Shown here in pieces: positions 60,686 through 64,000 of a stretch of 64,000 nucleotides of DNA. The DNA is from Deltaproteobacteria bacterium (GTDB taxonomy: Bacteria; Desulfobacterota; Binatia; Binatales; Binataceae). The stretch covers positions 16,681-80,680 of the forward strand of contig JAJXZF010000023.1 of assembly GCA_021780225.1 (NCBI GenBank), written 5' to 3'. A program made the translations under genes and the position numbers. The notes under the pieces are model-generated. The model made no database searches and was not told where the DNA came from. It worked only from the letters and a program-made list of their open reading frames with translations. How positions within the stretch are numbered: position 1 is the stretch's first letter; the number at the start of each line of letters is the position of its first letter.

Positions 60686-61699
60686 TCACGGCGCATTCTG
60701 TTGCGAATGGAGCATGTCGCTAATCGCCGCGTTCAGCCGGTCGATCGTCTCCTGCTGCTCCTGAATCTGGTTCTGGATTTCGAAATCGGTCGCCGGAGCC
60801 GCGGCATTCGGCGAATTCGCGTCCGACGCCGCCGCTTTCGCGCTCGCGGCGCCCGCCGCGGCCGCGCCGTTCGCGGATCCGCCGGACGCCAGGGTTTTAG
60901 TTAGCGCGCCCGCGCTGGAATTGGCCCCTTGCGCCGGTAAGATTTGACTGAGCATCTGCGTGCGCTGCTGATCGCACTGCTCGGCCGTCAGCTCCTCGCG
61001 ATCGCACTGATGCTGGATCAGCTCGCTCAACTCGCTCTTGAGGCTCGCGATTTCGACCGACTGGTTGGCGATTTTCCTCGTCAAATCCTCCTCGAACGCC
61101 TGCCGTTTCTGCTGATGCTTCACCGCCTGGATTCCGGCCTCCGTCGCCGCGCCGAAATAGCCGCCCATCATCGCGCCGGGCGCGCTGTTCTGGCCGCTCA
61201 GAAGACCGCCGACCAAAGTGCCTGTCATGCCGCCGGCCGCCACCGCGCCCATCGAGTCGAGCGCCGCGGGCGTGGCGCGCACGGCGCATTCCGCGGTCTC
61301 GCCGTTCTGCAACCGCACCGCCTCTCCCGCAACCGCGACCTCCGTGCCGGCTTCATTCTGATGTTTCACAACATCGACCACCGCGTCGACGTCGTCGCCA
61401 TATTGCCGCTGCGCGAGGTCGCGCAGCTTCGTATAGGTTTTCGAGTCGTCGGCGTCGATCACCGATTCGAAGTAGGGTTCCTTGAAGCCAACCTCGCCCA
61501 AATCGTGATAGCACGTCTCCGGCATCCGCCCGCTCGTGACGTAAACGTGATGGTCGGCGCTTGCGGCTGGATGCGCTCCCGCTCCCTGCCCGACCGCTTG
61601 CGCCGGCTGCTTCGACGCACATCCCGCCGCCAACGCGAGCGCCATTAGCGCCGCGATCGCCGCGCCAGTTCCGCCGTTTCGTCGCTTAACCCGCTTCAT
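60686..61699 (-). CDS. Ala-rich envelope lipoprotein with C-terminal coiled coil
   Basis: A ~337-residue lipoprotein that I do not recognise. Lys/Arg-rich N-terminus and hydrophobic stretch end in the lipobox LALAAGC (Cys near residue 26). The middle has CYHDLGEVGFKEPYFES and a Gly/Ala-rich GMTGTLVGGLLSGQNSAPG segment like the glycine-zipper motif of outer-membrane-associated lipoproteins. The C-terminal part has heptad-like helices (QNQIQEQQETIDRLNAAIS) separated by Ala/Ser/Asn low complexity. Upstream in-frame starts lack signal-like sequence, so ATG 61699 is chosen. It precedes the second VOC gene by 29 nt. Confidence 0.75.
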   Translation of the reverse strand: MKRVKRRNGGTGAAIAALMALALAAGCASKQPAQAVGQGAGAHPAASADHHVYVTSGRMPETCYHDLGEVGFKEPYFESVIDADDSKTYTKLRDLAQRQYGDDVDAVVDVVKHQNEAGTEVAVAGEAVRLQNGETAECAVRATPAALDSMGAVAAGGMTGTLVGGLLSGQNSAPGAMMGGYFGAATEAGIQAVKHQQKRQAFEEDLTRKIANQSVEIASLKSELSELIQHQCDREELTAEQCDQQRTQMLSQILPAQGANSSAGALTKTLASGGSANGAAAAGAASAKAAASDANSPNAAAPATDFEIQNQIQEQQETIDRLNAAISDMLHSQQNAP

Positions 61700-61824
61700 A
61701 ATCGTCGCCGCGATCGACCGCGCGGCCGTTAAGCCATCATGCGCGAACTTCGCCCAAAAGCGAAGCATCCCCGGCGCGCGGCGCCTTGCTTCGCCCGCGT
61801 CCACTTCGTTAACCTGCTTGAGTT

Positions 61825-62310
61825 TTGAAGCTGAATGGATTTTTTGCGCTGGTCGCCGCATCGATCGTCTTGATCGCCGCGCGCTCCGCGCTCGCCGCCG
61901 GCGCGGCGGCGGCGCCGCAGATCGATGTCGTGGTCGATTGCAGATGCCCCGACACGGTCGGCCGGAAGTTCTGCGCGTCCCTCAAGGACAAGATCGGCGC
62001 GACCAAATCCTTTCATCTGGCGACCGCCGCGACCGGGCTTGGGATGGCCGTGCATGTGTCGTCGATCGACATGTGGCGCGGCATCAACGACCAGCTTATC
62101 GATAAGATGTCGGCGATCTCGGTCGCCTTCACCATCTATTCCGACCAATTGCCCGGCGAAATCTACGAGGATTCTTCCGTCTTTCGCGTCGGCATCGACG
62201 CCACCGGCGAGATGAGCGACAAAGTTGTCGCCGCGCTCAGCCAGATCGAAACGCTTAACGCCGTCTCGCTCGCGCAGCTACGCGCCGCCGCAAAGCACGC
62301 CGCGCATTGA
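61825..62310 (+). CDS. hypothetical exported protein, TTG start
   Basis: A 161-residue protein I do not recognise. MKLNGFFALVAASIVLIAARSALA is a clean Sec signal peptide. The mature part has DCRCPDTVGRKFCASLKDKI with three cysteines near residues 39-50, then a mixed alpha/beta region (GLGMAVHVSSIDM, AISVAFTIYSDQLPG) and a helical end. The only start that keeps the signal peptide is TTG 61825. It is divergent from the lipoprotein gene and convergent with the enoyl-CoA hydratase gene. An envelope role is likely. Confidence 0.65.
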   Translation: MKLNGFFALVAASIVLIAARSALAAGAAAAPQIDVVVDCRCPDTVGRKFCASLKDKIGATKSFHLATAATGLGMAVHVSSIDMWRGINDQLIDKMSAISVAFTIYSDQLPGEIYEDSSVFRVGIDATGEMSDKVVAALSQIETLNAVSLAQLRAAAKHAAH

Positions 62311-62331
62311 TACGCGCCGCTCTCTGCGCGT

Positions 62332-63090
62332 TCAGCGTCCTTTCCAGTCCGGCGGACGTTTTTCCGCGAACGCGCGCGCCCCTTCGCGCGCGTCATCGGT
62401 GGTCTGCAGCCACAAATAGTTTTCGCGTTCGAGCTTGAGACCCTCTTCCAGCGGAAGATCGAGACCGCCCATCGCGACCCGCTTGATCCTGCGCACGGCG
62501 AGCGGCGCGCTCTTGCAGATTTCCGCGGCGATCTCTTCGCATTTCGCCATCAGCCGCTCCATCGGCACAACGTAATCGACCAGCCCCAGCCGCAACGCCT
62601 CGTCCGCGCCGATCCGGTTTCCGGTGTACAGCAGCTCCAGCGCCCGGCCGAGCGGAATCAGCCGCGGCAGCCGCTGCGTGCCGCCGCCGCCGGGCAGCCA
62701 TCCGAGCCGCACCTCGCCGAGGCCGAACTGCGCATGCGACGCCGCCACCCGGATATCGCATCCCAGCGCCTGTTCCAGCCCGCCGCCGTTGGCGTGCCCG
62801 TTAATCGCCGCGATTATCGGCTTGTCGATCTGATGCATCAGCATGAACGGCGAATCCGGCGGCTCCTCGCCCGGCCGCGCGACGTAGTTGTCCTTGATAT
62901 CGCTGCCCGCGCAGAACGCGCGATCGCCCGCGCCGGTCATAATCGCGACGCGCAGATTGTCGTCAGCGCGGAATTCCCGCCAGCTCCGCGAGAGCATCCC
63001 GTAGGCCTCGAAGTCGCACGCGTTCAGCCGCTCCGGCCGGTTTATCGTCACGTACGCGACGTGACCCCGCTTCTCGAAAATCACCTTCAT
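62332..63090 (-). CDS. enoyl-CoA hydratase/isomerase family protein
   Basis: A 252-residue crotonase. VTINRPERLNACDFEAYGML, the oxyanion block AGDRAFCAGSDIKDNYV, IIAAINGHANGGGLEQALGCDIRVA and the catalytic-Glu block FGLGEVRLGWLPGGGGTQRLPRL are all canonical; the two Glu-type positions of hydratase are at LGEVRLGWLPG, giving at least one acidic residue. It hydrates or isomerises an enoyl-CoA. Its ATG overlaps the upstream ligase stop by 4 nt, tying it to acid activation. Confidence 0.93.
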   Translation of the reverse strand: MKVIFEKRGHVAYVTINRPERLNACDFEAYGMLSRSWREFRADDNLRVAIMTGAGDRAFCAGSDIKDNYVARPGEEPPDSPFMLMHQIDKPIIAAINGHANGGGLEQALGCDIRVAASHAQFGLGEVRLGWLPGGGGTQRLPRLIPLGRALELLYTGNRIGADEALRLGLVDYVVPMERLMAKCEEIAAEICKSAPLAVRRIKRVAMGGLDLPLEEGLKLERENYLWLQTTDDAREGARAFAEKRPPDWKGR

Positions 63091-64000
63091 CGCCGCTGCT
63101 CCCCTGCCGCTTCCGATTCGCGCGCCAGCTCGTAACGTTTCAGCTTGCCCGTCGCGGTGCGCGGCAATTCGTCGCGAAACTCGATCCAGCGCGGATATTT
63201 GTACGGCGCGAGCCGCCCCTTCACGAATTCCTTCAGTTCGTCGCCCAACGCGGCCGACGCCCGCGCGCGATCCTTCAGCACCACGTACGCCTTCGGCTTG
63301 ATCAGCCGCTCCGCGTCCTCGCCGCCGATTACCGCCGCTTCGAGCACCTGCGGATGAGCCATCAGGGCGTTTTCAACCTCGAACGGCGAGACCCAGATGC
63401 CGCCGACTTTCAGCATGTCGTCGGCGCGCCCGGCGAAATGATAGTAGCTGTCCTCGTCGCGCCGATACTTGTCTCCGGTCCGCAGCCATCCGCCGGCGAA
63501 GGTCCGCGCGGTCGCGTCGGGCTTGTTCCAGTAGCCGGCGCCGATCGATTCGCCGCGCACCCACAGATCGCCGATTCCAGGGCCGGAAATCGCCGCGCCC
63601 GCTTCGTCCCGCAGCTCGATATTATAGCCCGCGACCGGCTTGCCGGTGCTGCCGCGCCGCACGTCGCCGATACGATTGGTGATAAAGATATGCAGCGCTT
63701 CGGTCGAACCGATTCCGTCCAGAATCTCGACTCCGAACCGCTCGCGCCAGCGCTCGGCGACCGGCGCCGGCAGCGCCTCGCCCGCCGAGGTGCAGATCCG
63801 CAATCGCGTCGAACCAGTGGCGCGCGAATTTGCCTCGTTCGCCAGGATTCCCGCGTAGAGCGTGGGCACGCCATGGAAAATCGTCGGATTATGCGTCCGC
63901 AAGATTCGCATCACGGCTTCGGGCGCCGGCCGTTCCGCCATCAGCACGACCGTCGCTCCCGCGTGAAACGGAAAGGTCATCGCATTGCCGAGCCCATACG
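63087..64000 (-). CDS. benzoate-CoA-ligase-type acyl-CoA synthetase, N-terminus outside the window
   Basis: The C-terminal ~304 residues of an AMP-forming ligase, running off position 64000. The first visible codons read YGLGNAMTFPFHAG, a block characteristic of benzoate-CoA ligases. Then GVPTLYAGI, ICTSAGEALPAPVAERW, DGIGSTEALHIF, the A8 hinge WLRTGDKYRRDEDSYYHFAGRADDM and the catalytic Lys in PRTATGKLKRYEL near the end. All ATP/adenylate motifs on this side are present. The aromatic nature of the acid is suggested by the subfamily only. It is coupled to the enoyl-CoA hydratase by a 4-nt overlap. Confidence 0.9.
   Translation of the reverse strand, partial: YGLGNAMTFPFHAGATVVLMAERPAPEAVMRILRTHNPTIFHGVPTLYAGILANEANSRATGSTRLRICTSAGEALPAPVAERWRERFGVEILDGIGSTEALHIFITNRIGDVRRGSTGKPVAGYNIELRDEAGAAISGPGIGDLWVRGESIGAGYWNKPDATARTFAGGWLRTGDKYRRDEDSYYHFAGRADDMLKVGGIWVSPFEVENALMAHPQVLEAAVIGGEDAERLIKPKAYVVLKDRARASAALGDELKEFVKGRLAPYKYPRWIEFRDELPRTATGKLKRYELARESEAAGEQRR

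Noticed and set aside
1..64000. CRISPR array, prophage or intact insertion sequence
   Set aside because: No regularly spaced direct repeats, integrase, transposase or phage structural gene was seen; dispersed repeats are all short palindromic or inverted types.

Overview
The window is GC-rich, densely coded chromosomal DNA from a Gram-negative bacterium: it encodes TolC-like outer-membrane factors, a TonB-dependent receptor with ExbB/ExbD/TonB, a BamA/TamA-like barrel and two lipoproteins. The gene stock is dominated by acyl-CoA dehydrogenases, CaiB-type CoA transferases, enoyl-CoA hydratases, an LLM-class flavin enzyme, nitronate-monooxygenase-like proteins and a large Lhr helicase. That stock recalls soil or sediment lineages of the former deltaproteobacterial sphere (Binatota-like MAGs, for example). 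The placement is an inference without a marker-gene tree. I found no rRNA, tRNA, CRISPR array, prophage or intact insertion sequence.

Layout. 1-7057 (minus): SDR enzyme (cut by the edge), DUF309 protein, Lhr helicase, a receiver-like protein without phosphorylation chemistry, and glycine oxidase ThiO. 7204-12229 (plus): a Cys/Met-metabolism PLP enzyme, then a hybrid histidine kinase whose Hpt module lies in a different reading frame. 12248-17629: TolC-like protein, a Cys/Pro-rich secreted protein, a histidine phosphatase, RecO and a MoxR/RavA-type ATPase. 17709-26965 (plus): a CoA transferase, then a DUF2946-like protein, a TonB-dependent receptor, ExbB, ExbD, TonB and the TldD/TldE protease pair. 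The exbB to tldD junctions overlap by 4 nt each, so uptake energization and peptidase look translationally coupled; this is the most interesting unit of the window.

26975-32643: MORN-type lipoprotein, a ThDP enzyme, an outer-membrane barrel, a ferredoxin and an Mrp-type Fe-S carrier. 32644-40595: metabolic genes (two flavin/NAD enzymes, enoyl-CoA hydratase, beta-hydroxyacid dehydrogenase), a KirBac-like potassium channel and an unidentified 392-residue protein. Repeat-rich intergenic DNA separates them, with REP-like hairpins whose stems covary, paired inverted elements, and a truncated relic gene that ends inside one hairpin.

40710-49460: an HME-RND heavy-metal efflux operon (czcCBA type), transcribed divergently from a histidine kinase and a sigma-54-dependent regulator. 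The shared intergenic region carries one good and one weaker sigma-54 promoter match, so a ZraSR-like regulatory loop is likely. 49532-51740: epimerase-like protein, a CinA C-terminal domain amidase and a peroxiredoxin.

51830-64000: a catabolic cluster containing an SDR, two acyl-CoA dehydrogenases, a TauD-family gene that has lost its metal-binding HxD segment, a nitronate-monooxygenase-like protein, two tandem CoA transferases, two VOC proteins, an enoyl-CoA hydratase and a benzoate-CoA-ligase-type synthetase (cut by the edge). A lipoprotein and a small secreted protein are interposed. The substrate cannot be named, but the logic is CoA activation or transfer, dehydrogenation and hydration of an organic acid.
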